Positions 17,218 to 25,621 of a stretch of 64,000 nucleotides of DNA are shown one piece after another (the stretch's first letter is position 1; the number at the start of each line of letters is the position of its first letter). Source of the DNA: Bacteroides intestinalis (lineage in GTDB: Bacteria > Bacteroidota > Bacteroidia > Bacteroidales > Bacteroidaceae). The stretch lies in NCBI RefSeq assembly GCF_003464595.1, contig NZ_QRZF01000017.1:62001-126000 (forward strand), written 5' to 3'. A program made the position numbers and the translations under genes. The notes below the pieces were generated by a model. The model had not been told where the DNA came from. It made no database searches and worked only from the letters and a program-made list of their open reading frames with translations.

Positions 17218-17754
17218 ATGAAAAGACTTACATTCTTTATGGTAGCGATTATGGCGTTATGTTTGACCGCAATCGCACAGAAACAAAGTTCTAAGACATT
17301 GGTTGCCTATTTCTCGGCAACGGGAACAACAGAAAAAGCAGCCAAGGTAGTTGCAGAAGTCACAGGTGGCACTCTCTACGAAATACAGCCTGCGAAGAAG
17401 TACACCTCTGCCGATCTGGACTGGCACGACAAGTCCTCACGCAGCAGTGTGGAGATGGCGGATGCCAAATCACGTCCTACTTTAAGCTCCAAAGCGGAGA
17501 ACCTGGCGGACTATGATACTGTTTATATCGGTTTTCCCATCTGGTGGAATTTAGCTCCGAGAATCATTAATACTTTTATAGAAAGTGGTGATTTTTCAGG
17601 TAAGACAGTGATTCTGTTTGCCACATCGGGCGGAAGCAGTATCTTCAATTCCGAAAAAGAGTTGCAGAAAACTTATTCCAATCTGAAGTGGCAGAAAGGC
17701 AAACTGCTGAACGGTGCAACCAAAGAAGACATTAAACAATGGACTAAAAAATAA
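17218..17754 (+). CDS. Exported flavodoxin-like protein
   Basis: A 178-aa flavodoxin (flavodoxin_4 type) with an N-terminal signal peptide (1-20, cleaved near AIAQ). The FMN phosphate loop is YFSATGTTEKAA (about 30-41), and the flavin-stacking segment IGFPIWWNLAPR lies near 102-113. An exported FMN protein would work as a periplasmic electron carrier or reductase. It stands 6 bases before a flavin reductase-like gene, so the pair is probably a redox operon, perhaps stress-induced. Confidence 0.85.
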   Translation: MKRLTFFMVAIMALCLTAIAQKQSSKTLVAYFSATGTTEKAAKVVAEVTGGTLYEIQPAKKYTSADLDWHDKSSRSSVEMADAKSRPTLSSKAENLADYDTVYIGFPIWWNLAPRIINTFIESGDFSGKTVILFATSGGSSIFNSEKELQKTYSNLKWQKGKLLNGATKEDIKQWTKK

Positions 17755-17760
17755 ATTAGT

Positions 17761-18321
17761 ATGAGAAAGAATTACGGAGCAAAACCCTTTTCTTATCCGC
17801 AGCCGGTGTTTATCATCGCTGCTTATGATGAAAATGGACTCCCAAACGCTATGAATGCGGCTTGGGGCGGTATCAGTGAAATGAAAGAGATCAGTATTTG
17901 CATCAGCGAAGGACACAAGACCACTGCGAATATCCTGAAACGCAAAGCATTTACAGTAAGTATGGCGGAAGTGGGGCAAGTTGTTGCCTGCGATTACGTA
18001 GGTATCGTTTCCGGCAATAAGGTAACGGACAAATTCGCCCGTGCAGGTTTCCATGCCACCCGTTCGGAGTTCGTGGACGCCCCGCTGATTGACGAACTGT
18101 CCGTAGCGGTGGAGTGCAAACTGAAAGATTACAATCCCGAAACCTGCATCTTGCGTGGAGAGATCGTAAATGTAAGTGTAGACGAGCGTGTACTTGATGA
18201 AAATGGAAAAGTAGATGCTTCCAAAGTAGCTCCCATCATCTTCGATCCGTTTAACAACGACTATCTGAAGGTGGGCGAAAAGGTGGGTAAGGCTTTTTCG
18301 GATGGTAAGGCATTGAAATGA
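17761..18321 (+). CDS. Flavin reductase family protein (flavoredoxin-like)
   Basis: A 186-aa FMN-binding split-barrel protein of the flavin reductase/flavoredoxin family. The family segment PVFIIAAYDENGLPNAMNAAW is at 15-35, and CDYVGIVSGNKVTDKFARAGF follows near 78. No signal peptide, so cytoplasmic, unlike its exported flavodoxin neighbour. Second gene of the operon; a strong terminator follows. Reaction partner unknown. Confidence 0.88.
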   Translation: MRKNYGAKPFSYPQPVFIIAAYDENGLPNAMNAAWGGISEMKEISICISEGHKTTANILKRKAFTVSMAEVGQVVACDYVGIVSGNKVTDKFARAGFHATRSEFVDAPLIDELSVAVECKLKDYNPETCILRGEIVNVSVDERVLDENGKVDASKVAPIIFDPFNNDYLKVGEKVGKAFSDGKALK

Positions 18322-18348
18322 TTCTAAAATCAGGTCTTCACAAAAAAA

Positions 18349-18385
18349 TATTCCTCAAAGTATAGCTTAAATACTTTGAGGAATA
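18349..18385. terminator. Bidirectional terminator
   Basis: A perfect 15-bp stem TATTCCTCAAAGTAT / ATACTTTGAGGAATA with a 7-base loop, between convergent flavin reductase and acetyltransferase genes. An A7 run precedes it for minus-strand termination. Confidence 0.85.
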
Positions 18386-18414
18386 CAGATCAATGATACA
18401 TTGTGATAGTTCTG

Positions 18415-19011
18415 TTAGACTACTTCATTATCAATTTGTTTAATCACCCTGCAAGGATTTCCTACGGCTACACAGTTGTCAGGAATAGAGTGGGTTACTA
18501 TACTGCCGGCACCTATGACACTGTTTTTCCCAATTGTCACTCCCGGTAGGATTATTGCACCACCACCAATCCACGCTCCATCATTTATTCTTACGGGGAG
18601 TGCATAGGTTTTGCAAATACCTTCTCCTGCTTCCCAATCCGCCACGACTCTTTCTTGTAATTTGGTAGAGTGGGTGGCCGTGTATATCTGTACATTGGAC
18701 GCTATCAACACATTGTCGCCTATCTCGATGATATTGTTGTCTACAAACGTACAGTTCATATTGATGATAACCTGGTCACCGATGAAAATATGCTTCCCGT
18801 ATTCGCAATGGAAATCAATATCGATGTGAACATGTTCTCCCATTTTGCCGAACAAATCATGAAAGATTCGCTTTCTCTGTTCCGTGTCGGCATAATCCGT
18901 TTCATTTAGCTGTTTCAATAATCTTTTAGCATTCAGCGTCATATCTGCCAATACTTTGTCACCGCCATTGAACGGTTCTCCGGCTAAGCACTTTTCCAAT
19001 TCTGTTTTCAT
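18415..19011 (-). CDS. Sugar O-acetyltransferase (left-handed beta-helix)
   Basis: A 198-aa maltose/galactoside acetyltransferase-like enzyme moving acetyl from acetyl-CoA to a sugar hydroxyl. The N-terminal helical cap is MKTELEKCLAGEPFNGG. Hexapeptide repeats run from about 70 to 185, with the catalytic His in TATHS and the C-terminal AGSIVTHSIPDNCVAVGNPCRVIK. ATG 19011 is chosen over 19044 because family members start at this point. A -7 box lies at 19083-19090. Confidence 0.88.
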   Translation of the reverse strand: MKTELEKCLAGEPFNGGDKVLADMTLNAKRLLKQLNETDYADTEQRKRIFHDLFGKMGEHVHIDIDFHCEYGKHIFIGDQVIINMNCTFVDNNIIEIGDNVLIASNVQIYTATHSTKLQERVVADWEAGEGICKTYALPVRINDGAWIGGGAIILPGVTIGKNSVIGAGSIVTHSIPDNCVAVGNPCRVIKQIDNEVV

Positions 19012-19082
19012 ATATTGAGATCTACTAATTTTTAGAGCATTCAAGTCATTACGGAGATGAATTACTTATCATATTAATGTGC

Positions 19083-19090
19083 CAAAGATA
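19083..19090 (-). promoter_or_regulatory. -7 box of sugar O-acetyltransferase gene
   Basis: Minus-strand TATCTTTG about 72 bases upstream of the chosen start. Confidence 0.45.
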
Positions 19091-19130
19091 AGAAAAAGAT
19101 GCTTTTCGCCATAGTTTTACCTTTTTTTCA

Positions 19131-20276
19131 TCAAAAACGCCTTTTCAGCCATTCACGTACCGGTTCGTCATACAGTTTAAGGCAGGCATACGCGATAGCG
19201 ATGGATAAAATGAAGATGGAAACTGCAAGCAAAACATGCATGCCTAAAGGTGCGTCCGGATGATTCCGTGCCCAGGCTATCTGCATATAAATCAGCGGAA
19301 AATGTGTGATATAAAGAGGGTAGGAGATCTCTCCGAGAAATTGGCAGATGGCTACGGAACGTTTTCCCGTCACATTGCTGCCTGCTCCCATCGCTACTAT
19401 TAAAGGGAACATAATAAGTACACAAAAAGCTTCGTAAGCACCGTTCATCCACATGGCTTCCGTACCGCCGATGCGGGGCATAACTAAAATGGCAGCTATC
19501 AGCAATGAGCACCAGTAAAATCCTCTTTTTATCTTTATCAGTTTGTTGACGCGCGAAAGCAGTAGCCCCACGAAGAAAGGATAAAGCAGTCGGGATATAC
19601 CGATGTAGAGTTGATCGGGAGTAAGGCTCCATCCGCCGATAAAGGTATATGCAGCCGCTTCTCTTGTGGCTAACAGACCAAAAGTATCTATATTGAATGC
19701 TATGTCGATAGTCAGCAACGCTGCCAGGGCAACAAAGATTCCCAAGGCGATTTTAGAGAAATGGCGGATAAACAAAGCATAAAGGATGTTTGCTATATAC
19801 TCCCACATTAGCGACCAGGTAGGACCGTTCAGGGAGTTTACTTCCCACCAGCCCCGTATGTCCCATGAAACTGGTGTGGGAATCATCAGGCAACCGAGCA
19901 GAACCATCAGGAGGACTTTCCACCAAGGTGTTTCCATAATCAGAGGGAAAGCGGAACAGTCGCCCAGATAGAAAAAGACAGCTCCTATTAACGTGCCCAT
20001 AATCACCATAGGATGCAGACGTACCAAGCGTCGCTTAAAGAAATCTTTTATGGACATCCTGTCCCAGCGGTCATCATAGGCATATCCTATTACAAAACCG
20101 GAAAGAACAAAAAAGAAATCCACAGCCAGATAACCATGATTCAAAATCTGATGGACAGGGCCCGCAGAATAAGTTTCAAACAAGTGGTAAGCTACCACAA
20201 TCATTGCGGCAACGCCGCGTAGCCCGTCCAGTATTTCATAGCGCGGCTTCGATGCCAAATAAGTTGTTGTATTCAT
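19131..20276 (-). CDS. Acyltransferase family 3 (OafA-like) membrane protein
   Basis: A 381-aa inner-membrane O-acyltransferase with about ten TM segments. The family signature RYEILDGLRGVAAMIVVAYHLFE (12-34) holds the catalytic His, and FFFVLSGFVIGYAY follows near 54. The end GEISYPLYITHFPLIY is typical. These enzymes acetylate or acylate sugars of surface glycans. It follows the sugar acetyltransferase on the same strand with a gap of about 85 bases, but its own promoter is likely. Divergent from an AraC gene. Confidence 0.88.
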   Translation of the reverse strand: MNTTTYLASKPRYEILDGLRGVAAMIVVAYHLFETYSAGPVHQILNHGYLAVDFFFVLSGFVIGYAYDDRWDRMSIKDFFKRRLVRLHPMVIMGTLIGAVFFYLGDCSAFPLIMETPWWKVLLMVLLGCLMIPTPVSWDIRGWWEVNSLNGPTWSLMWEYIANILYALFIRHFSKIALGIFVALAALLTIDIAFNIDTFGLLATREAAAYTFIGGWSLTPDQLYIGISRLLYPFFVGLLLSRVNKLIKIKRGFYWCSLLIAAILVMPRIGGTEAMWMNGAYEAFCVLIMFPLIVAMGAGSNVTGKRSVAICQFLGEISYPLYITHFPLIYMQIAWARNHPDAPLGMHVLLAVSIFILSIAIAYACLKLYDEPVREWLKRRF

Positions 20277-20314
20277 TATTTTGATATTAAATTCATTTTC
20301 ACACTAAAAAATAA

Positions 20315-20342
20315 CCTGCCATATTTTCGCAAACCTGGCAGG
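20315..20342. repeat. Inverted repeat in the acyltransferase/AraC divergent region
   Basis: CCTGCCA (20315-20321) and TGGCAGG (20336-20342) with a 14-base loop, upstream of both divergent genes. It is a possible operator or leader hairpin. Confidence 0.4.
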
Positions 20343-20444
20343 ACCTAAGTTATCCAGATATCTGATATTATCAGTTTTATATCGCCTGCAAAGTTATCCC
20401 TCAATTAGTTTATGCATTTATCTTATCGTTTATTAGAATTGTCT

Positions 20445-20452
20445 TATATTTG
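20445..20452 (+). promoter_or_regulatory. -7 box of AraC-family gene
   Basis: TATATTTG, 54 bases before the ATG at 20506. Confidence 0.5.
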
Positions 20453-20505
20453 CATATTTCCCTGTATAAGGAGGAAAATAATAGAGAATATTAAATTATA
20501 GTATA

Positions 20506-21381
20506 ATGCCCCAATCAGAAAGACGTTCTTTTACTTTCGAGAATGTTCATCTTGCGCCCGATGAACAAATAGGTTTGCATCAGCAATCTACCTGGGAGCT
20601 TTCGTATGTGATCGTAGGTTCCGGCATGAGGTTGATAGGCGACATGACGGAACCTTTTCTTGGTGGAGAGGTAGTTATGATACCGCCGGAAATTCCGCAT
20701 TGCTGGTACTTTGAGGGCGATGATACGGATGCGCAAGGCAGGATTGCGAACATTACTGTAACGTTCGACAATGATTTCCTCGATAGGTGTTCCGGTACTT
20801 TTCCGGAACTGTGCGGACATATAGATAAGTTGAAGAAGAAGTATGATGCGGTGAAATTCGATAAGGAAAAGTCGGAGGCAATCATTGACCTTCTGGAAGA
20901 GATGTGTAATCAAAGTGAAGCTGAAAGAGTTGCATCCATGATAAAGCTCATCCTGATAATGGCAGATAGCGGCAGTGAGCACGTGGTAGGTAAATATCAG
21001 AGGATTGACAAAGAAACGAAGCGTATGAATCAGATCCAGACATACGTTATCTGCAATGCAAAGCGGGACATTACGCTCGATGATGTGGCACGGTATGTAG
21101 GCATGAACCGGGCTTCTTTTTGTATATTCTTCAAGAAAGCTACCGGAAAAACTTTTGTCACTTATCTGAACGAGTATCGTATAGGTTTAGCCTGCCAGCT
21201 TTTGAGGCAGAAGAGGATGACGGTTTCAGAAATCTGCTATAATGTTGGTTTTAATAATGTGCCATATTTCAACCGGACTTTTAAGCGTCATAAAGGCGTC
21301 TCCCCCTGTGAATACAAACAAGGTGGCAAAGCTGATGCTAACGAAAAAAAGAATACTGGCAAAATAGGGAAATCTCCCTAA
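20506..21381 (+). CDS. AraC family transcriptional regulator (cupin sensor)
   Basis: 291 aa. The N-terminal cupin-like part (about 10-120, HQQSTWELSYVIVGSGMRLIGD) would sense a small ligand. The C-terminal double helix-turn-helix (about 185-280) is intact, with ITLDDVARYVGMNRASFCIFFKKATGKTF and VSEICYNVGFNNVPYFNRTFKRHKGVSP. Targets unknown; the divergent acyltransferase is the obvious candidate. The 3' end carries a lysine-rich tail. Its stop is about 80 bases before the BamE-like gene. Confidence 0.9.
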   Translation: MPQSERRSFTFENVHLAPDEQIGLHQQSTWELSYVIVGSGMRLIGDMTEPFLGGEVVMIPPEIPHCWYFEGDDTDAQGRIANITVTFDNDFLDRCSGTFPELCGHIDKLKKKYDAVKFDKEKSEAIIDLLEEMCNQSEAERVASMIKLILIMADSGSEHVVGKYQRIDKETKRMNQIQTYVICNAKRDITLDDVARYVGMNRASFCIFFKKATGKTFVTYLNEYRIGLACQLLRQKRMTVSEICYNVGFNNVPYFNRTFKRHKGVSPCEYKQGGKADANEKKNTGKIGKSP

Positions 21382-21421
21382 ATAATAGGGAAAAAGATAA
21401 TATTATATGTTTTTCTCCACT

Positions 21422-21429
21422 TATATTTG
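21422..21429 (+). promoter_or_regulatory. -7 box of BamE/DUF4476 gene
   Basis: TATATTTG, 33 bases before the ATG at 21462. Confidence 0.5.
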
Positions 21430-21461
21430 TAGCAACATAAAAACTAAAAACAATATATACA

Positions 21462-22115
21462 ATGAAAACAATAAAACTGACATTAGCACTACTGACATTT
21501 GCAATCTGTATGGGTAGTTGTGCCATGATTTTAGGGATTGACAGTAATACCCTGATGAAAATTCAGAAAGGAATGACCAAAGAGGAGATCACATCCATAT
21601 TGGGACAGCCGATGCACCGTAGCTTCGATCACGAAGTGGAAGGATGGAGATATGAGAAAAGTATTTCCGGAGCTCCCGGTATAACGATCATCGACCTTGG
21701 ATTTGTGGATGGAAAAGTGACTTATATGGATTCTTACGAGAAGTATACCAATCCTCCTGTAGCAGTTTATCCGTCTGTGGAAATCGGTGGAGAAGCCCCT
21801 TCCCGTCCGCATGTTAGTGGTGGAAGAGGGATGAACGAAAGGGATTTCTTGTCTCTTTACAACAAAGTGAAGAGCAAACTTTTCAAAGACGATCAACTGG
21901 ATTTGCTGGAAGCCGGAATCGGTAACAGGGGATTAAGTTGCAAACAGTGTGTGCGGATGATGTCGATATACCGGTTTGATGATGACAAACTGGAAGTCCT
22001 GAAAATTTTAGCTCCGAATATCTCCGACCGGGAGAATTATGACGAGATAATCAATGCACTCGATTTTATCTCCAGTGAAGAGAAAGCAAGAAGTATTTTG
22101 GGAATAAAGAAGTAA
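21462..22115 (+). CDS. Lipoprotein: BamE/SmpA-like domain joined to DUF4476
   Basis: 217 aa. The lipobox MGSC places the lipid Cys at 20. Residues 33-90 match the BamE/SmpA fold (MKIQKGMTKEEITSILGQP). A linker of about 30 residues leads to a C-terminal DUF4476 helical repeat (125-215, MNERDFLSLYNKVKS to EEKARSIL). BamE-like domains act at the outer membrane, and DUF4476 is of unknown function. A convergent terminator with tag follows. Confidence 0.75.
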   Translation: MKTIKLTLALLTFAICMGSCAMILGIDSNTLMKIQKGMTKEEITSILGQPMHRSFDHEVEGWRYEKSISGAPGITIIDLGFVDGKVTYMDSYEKYTNPPVAVYPSVEIGGEAPSRPHVSGGRGMNERDFLSLYNKVKSKLFKDDQLDLLEAGIGNRGLSCKQCVRMMSIYRFDDDKLEVLKILAPNISDRENYDEIINALDFISSEEKARSILGIKK

Positions 22116-22120
22116 AACGA

Positions 22121-22156
22121 AAAGGCGGTAAATCCATGCAAGGAAATACCGCCTTT
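22121..22156. terminator. Bidirectional terminator
   Basis: AAAGGCGGTAaATCC / GGAaATACCGCCTTT between convergent genes, flanked by A and T runs. The core resembles the DUF4248 terminators at 13341 and 56015. Confidence 0.8.
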
Positions 22157-22181
22157 TACTTTATATGAAGTTATCTGTTAT

Positions 22182-22754
22182 TTATCCTTTTCGACAGATA
22201 CAGTCCGCCAGATGATCGTTGACGAATCCCGCAGCCTGCAAGTGGGCGTAGCAGATGGTAGATCCGAAGAACTTGAATCCCCGTTTTTTCATATCCTTGC
22301 TCATAGCATCGGATTCGGGAGATGATACCGGAATCTCACTCAAGGATTGAAAGGTATTGATAATCGGCTTTCTGTCGGGAAAGAATGACAGGGTATATTC
22401 ATAGAAGCTACCGAACTCCTTTTGTATGGCAAGGAATAACCTTGCATTTGTAATGGTCGATTTGATTTTCAGACGGTTCTTTACAATGCCATCAAAGTGC
22501 ATCAGCCGTTCTACATCTTCATCGGTCATTTGTGCTACCTGTCCGGCATCGAAACCACAAAAGGCTTTGCGATATCCCTCACGTTTTTTGAGGATCGTTA
22601 TCCAACTTAATCCGGCCTGGGCACTCTCCAGCACAAGAAACTCGAACAGCGTCTTGTCGTCGGTCACTAAATTTCCCCACTCTTGATCATGGTATTTCAC
22701 ATACAGTTCGTCAGTTCCGCACCAACCACAGCGTCCGTTTACAAAATCTTGCAT
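22182..22754 (-). CDS. tag: DNA-3-methyladenine glycosylase I
   Basis: A 190-aa base-excision repair enzyme removing 3-methyladenine from alkylated DNA. The zinc-snap residues known for the family are all visible: C9, H22, H181 and C185 (HLADC). The catalytic region LFEFLVLESAQAGLSWITIL holds the conserved Glu. Length is normal. A full promoter lies upstream (22780-22811). Confidence 0.96.
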   Translation of the reverse strand: MQDFVNGRCGWCGTDELYVKYHDQEWGNLVTDDKTLFEFLVLESAQAGLSWITILKKREGYRKAFCGFDAGQVAQMTDEDVERLMHFDGIVKNRLKIKSTITNARLFLAIQKEFGSFYEYTLSFFPDRKPIINTFQSLSEIPVSSPESDAMSKDMKKRGFKFFGSTICYAHLQAAGFVNDHLADCICRKG

Positions 22755-22779
22755 AATTATAGTACTTATAATGAATGTA

Positions 22780-22811
22780 CAAATATACTTGATTCACAAC
22801 GGTGTGCCAAA
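22780..22811 (-). promoter_or_regulatory. tag promoter
   Basis: Minus-strand -33 TTTG (22808-22811), a 20-base spacer, then TATATTTG (22780-22787), about 26 bases before the tag start. Confidence 0.65.
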
Positions 22812-22864
22812 TTTCAATAAGCTATTTTACGGTAGAAATCATCTTCCACGTTTCCCGGATTTTC

Positions 22865-23956
22865 TTATTTCAGATTCTCGTTGAAGAATGCCGCCAATTT
22901 ATCGAATGGAATGGCATTTTTTCCTCCACCGTCGTAAAGGTCGGTGTGTGAGGCACCTGGAATGATAAGAAGTTCCTTATTGTCACGATAGTTGGTGTAA
23001 GAGGTCATATCGCGGTAGGCGTCTTCACTGAAATAGCGGGAATGTGCTTTTTCACCATGCATAATCAGTACGGCAGAGCGGATTTCTTTGCTATAAGCAA
23101 GAATGGGCTGATTCAGGAATGACATTGGGCCGGTGACAGTCCATCCATCATTGGAATTACCCGAACGCTTGTGATATCCGCGCTGTGTCTTATAATAATC
23201 GTAATAATCCTTCACAAACTGAGGTGCATCGGCTGGCAACGGATCGACCACGCCACCGCCTTGTTCATAATAACCTTGGGCGTACTCTTTGGTACGCTGT
23301 GCATTGAGTTGCTTGCGTTTCTCGTAACGGGCGTTTTCATTGTTGTCGGCATCAAAATAGCCATTTGCATTTACGCGGTTCATGTTGTACATTGTAGAGG
23401 CAACAGTAGCCTTGATGCGTGTGTCGATAGCAGCTGCATTAAGTGCCAGACCACCCCATCCGCAAATGCCGATAATACCGATACGTTCCGGGTCAACATT
23501 CGGCTGGGTGGAGAGAAAATCGACAGCAGCCTGAAAATCTTCCGTATTGATGTCCGGTGAAGCAACCCTGCGAGGTTCGCCACCACTCTCACCGGTAAAT
23601 GAGGGATCGAAGGCGATAGTAAGGAAACCTTGTTCAGCCATTGTTTGTGCATATAATCCGCTGGACTGCTCCTTTACGGCACCGAAAGGACCGCTTACTG
23701 CAATGGCTGCCAATGTACCTTTCGCGTCGTCTTTCGGTTCATAGAGATCTGCCGCCAATGTAATTCCATAGCGGTTGACAAACGTCACTTTACGGTGATT
23801 CACTTTGTTGGACTGTGGGAAAGTCTTGTCCCATTCCTGCGTGAGAACCAACTCCTGCGCTTTAATATTACTACCTTTCATTTCTTTTTGATTTTGTGCC
23901 TGAACACTAACAACTGTCAGCATCAGAGGCATGATTAGCATTATTACTTTTTTCAT
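22865..23956 (-). CDS. Exported alpha/beta hydrolase (dienelactone hydrolase-like)
   Basis: A 363-aa alpha/beta hydrolase with a signal peptide (1-20, ending SVQAQ), so periplasmic. The fold is clear: GPFGAVKEQSSG, AFDPSFTGESGGEPR, the nucleophile elbow IGICGWGGLALNA (around 165), the acid loop VLIMHGEKAHSRYF and His in PGASHTDLYD. Oddly the elbow reads G-I-C-G-W-G-G, so the usual Ser position is Trp and the only nucleophile candidate is Cys. A -7 box is at 23984. The upstream AraC gene on the same strand may regulate it. Confidence 0.85.
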   Translation of the reverse strand: MKKVIMLIMPLMLTVVSVQAQNQKEMKGSNIKAQELVLTQEWDKTFPQSNKVNHRKVTFVNRYGITLAADLYEPKDDAKGTLAAIAVSGPFGAVKEQSSGLYAQTMAEQGFLTIAFDPSFTGESGGEPRRVASPDINTEDFQAAVDFLSTQPNVDPERIGIIGICGWGGLALNAAAIDTRIKATVASTMYNMNRVNANGYFDADNNENARYEKRKQLNAQRTKEYAQGYYEQGGGVVDPLPADAPQFVKDYYDYYKTQRGYHKRSGNSNDGWTVTGPMSFLNQPILAYSKEIRSAVLIMHGEKAHSRYFSEDAYRDMTSYTNYRDNKELLIIPGASHTDLYDGGGKNAIPFDKLAAFFNENLK

Positions 23957-23983
23957 TGTTTTTTGTCTTTTGATTCAACAATG

Positions 23984-23991
23984 CAAAGTTA
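23984..23991 (-). promoter_or_regulatory. -7 box of alpha/beta hydrolase gene
   Basis: Minus-strand TAACTTTG, 28 bases before the hydrolase start. Confidence 0.5.
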
Positions 23992-23998
23992 ACGCAAA

Positions 23999-24026
23999 AG
24001 CCCCGCAGCGGATTTGCTGCGAGGCT
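23999..24026 (-). terminator. Terminator of AraC-family gene
   Basis: AGCC-c-CGCAGC / GCTGCG-a-GGCT with a 6-base loop, then TTTTG on the minus strand; it lies between the AraC stop and the hydrolase promoter. Confidence 0.7.
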
Positions 24027-24081
24027 CAAAGAATCTTTCTCAGAAGCTCAATTTACTATATCAATCGCAACTCACGGAAAT

Positions 24082-24927
24082 TTATTGGGAGATAGCAGTA
24101 GGAGAGACGCCGAATTGTTTTTTAAAAGCCGTAGCAAAGTGGGATGGATTCTTGAATCCTACTTCCAGATAAACGTCCTGTACTTTCCGTGTGCCGGTTT
24201 TCATTTTCTCGTAGGCCGCTTCGAGGCGTTTGTGAATCAGCCATTTTTGCGGAGTAAGGGTGCTAATCTTCTTGAAATCCCGTTTGAATGTAGCCAGACT
24301 GCGTCCCGTAAATGTAGCTAAATCTTCCATACTGAAATCGTACATGTAATTTTGTTCCATGAATTCCAGAATGTCAATTTTCCAGGGTTCGTTGAAATCA
24401 AAGAGTGTGGGATAAAAGCGTTCGTCGATATGTAGCAACGCCAGCAGTCCCTCCTGCAATTTCAGATTCATGAAATCGTCCTGTGCCCGGAGCTTCTGGT
24501 TGAAGTAAGGAGTCATCGAAGTGAACAAACTATCAATTTCCATGCTGATAGGCAATTTAATCACGCTTGAACGGACTTTGGGCACATTGTCCAGCGCTTT
24601 ATCCGAAGGAAGTCGCTGAAACATCTCGCGCAGGAAACGCCGTGTAAACATCAGGAAAATACCGCAATACTGCTCGCCGTCGAGTGGTTTCTTAGTCAGC
24701 GTAACCCGGTGGTCGCGCCGGATAAACACACACTCGCCTTTCTGTACATGGGTGATTTTGTTCCCGTCATCAATGAGCATTTCGCCTGAATAAACATAGT
24801 TCATGGCGTGCTCGCGGGATTGATGTACACAATGATTTTCGTCATTGTAGAAACAACTGAAAAAGATATCCGCATGTCTGAATATCATCTCATCTCCATC
24901 GGTCGGGGCATTTATTTTATAATCCAT
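24082..24927 (-). CDS. AraC family transcriptional regulator
   Basis: 281 aa. The N-terminal part (1-150) is a cupin-like sensor of the type that ends in a double-stranded helix (ECVFIRRDHRVTLTKKP). The C-terminal HTH (180-275) has two helices-turn-helices: FSMEDLATFTGRSLATFKRDFKKISTLTPQKW and VQDVYLEVGFKNPSHFATAFKKQFGVSP. It lies upstream of the alpha/beta hydrolase on the same strand; control of that gene is a reasonable inference. Own promoter at 24953. Confidence 0.9.
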   Translation of the reverse strand: MDYKINAPTDGDEMIFRHADIFFSCFYNDENHCVHQSREHAMNYVYSGEMLIDDGNKITHVQKGECVFIRRDHRVTLTKKPLDGEQYCGIFLMFTRRFLREMFQRLPSDKALDNVPKVRSSVIKLPISMEIDSLFTSMTPYFNQKLRAQDDFMNLKLQEGLLALLHIDERFYPTLFDFNEPWKIDILEFMEQNYMYDFSMEDLATFTGRSLATFKRDFKKISTLTPQKWLIHKRLEAAYEKMKTGTRKVQDVYLEVGFKNPSHFATAFKKQFGVSPTAISQ

Positions 24928-24952
24928 AAGAATACTTTTTAAGCGCTTTCTG

Positions 24953-24960
24953 CAAAAATA
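24953..24960 (-). promoter_or_regulatory. -7 box of AraC-family gene
   Basis: Minus-strand TATTTTTG, 26 bases before the start. Confidence 0.5.
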
Positions 24961-25066
24961 GCATAAAGCGGAGAATTATTCTTTTGAAATCTGTTTTTTC
25001 TTTCTGATTGCGCTTCGTTTCACAAGCTTTCTTCTTAACCGGTGTTTTATTCTCGCTTTTTATCTT

Positions 25067-25074
25067 TATCTTTG
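25067..25074 (+). promoter_or_regulatory. -7 box of WG-repeat gene
   Basis: TATCTTTG about 110 bases before the ATG at 25186. Confidence 0.4.
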
Positions 25075-25185
25075 CCACTGAGCATACTCTGTATGCTGAT
25101 TCTGAATGTTCCGCAATATGGGTAAGTTCATTCCTCTGAACTATTTCTTGTTTATCAATTCAAAGTTTAACGGATTACAGCAATT

Positions 25186-25596
25186 ATGGATACTCAAAAA
25201 ATGAAAGTACAAAAATTAGTACCAACGGAATACGATGGTAAATGGGGCTTTATAGATGCAGCAACAGGCGAAGAAGTCGTGCCGTTTATCTATGACTATG
25301 CCCATGCCTTTTCTGTAGGATTGGCATTAGTCAGGCAGAATGGTTGGTGGGGGTATGTGGATAAAACGGGGAAGGAAGTGATTCCATGTATATATAATCC
25401 TGCATGGTCTTTTACCAAAACAGGGCTGGCAGCAGTATGTATGGAGGGTAAATGCGGCTTTATAGATCAGACAGGGAAAGAGGTTATTCCTTTTATATAT
25501 GATGACGCCCGCTATTTTAATAAAGATGGTAAAGCAAAGGTGAAACTGAACGGTGAAACTTTCTTTATAGATGTGAAAGGGAATCGGGTTGAATAA
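25186..25596 (+). CDS. WG repeat protein
   Basis: 136 aa made of about three WG repeats, each with a (W/C)G(F/Y)(I/V)D...G.EV(V/I)P.IYD pattern: starts near 20 (WGFIDAATGEEVVPFIYDYA), 67 and 89. These form small beta units usually used for protein or ligand contact. No signal peptide. The end overlaps the beginning of the broken GNAT gene, whose frame can be read from TTG 25589. Confidence 0.85.
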   Translation: MDTQKMKVQKLVPTEYDGKWGFIDAATGEEVVPFIYDYAHAFSVGLALVRQNGWWGYVDKTGKEVIPCIYNPAWSFTKTGLAAVCMEGKCGFIDQTGKEVIPFIYDDARYFNKDGKAKVKLNGETFFIDVKGNRVE

Positions 25597-25621
25597 ACAT
25601 GAAAATGACTTCAATAAGCTT

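Noticed and set aside
13341..22156. Similar terminators (13341, 22121, 56015) as a dispersed mobile repeat
   Set aside because: The 22121 hairpin shares only the stem core GGCGGT/ACCGCC with the DUF4248 copies, with no flanking match; ordinary terminators converge on such stems.
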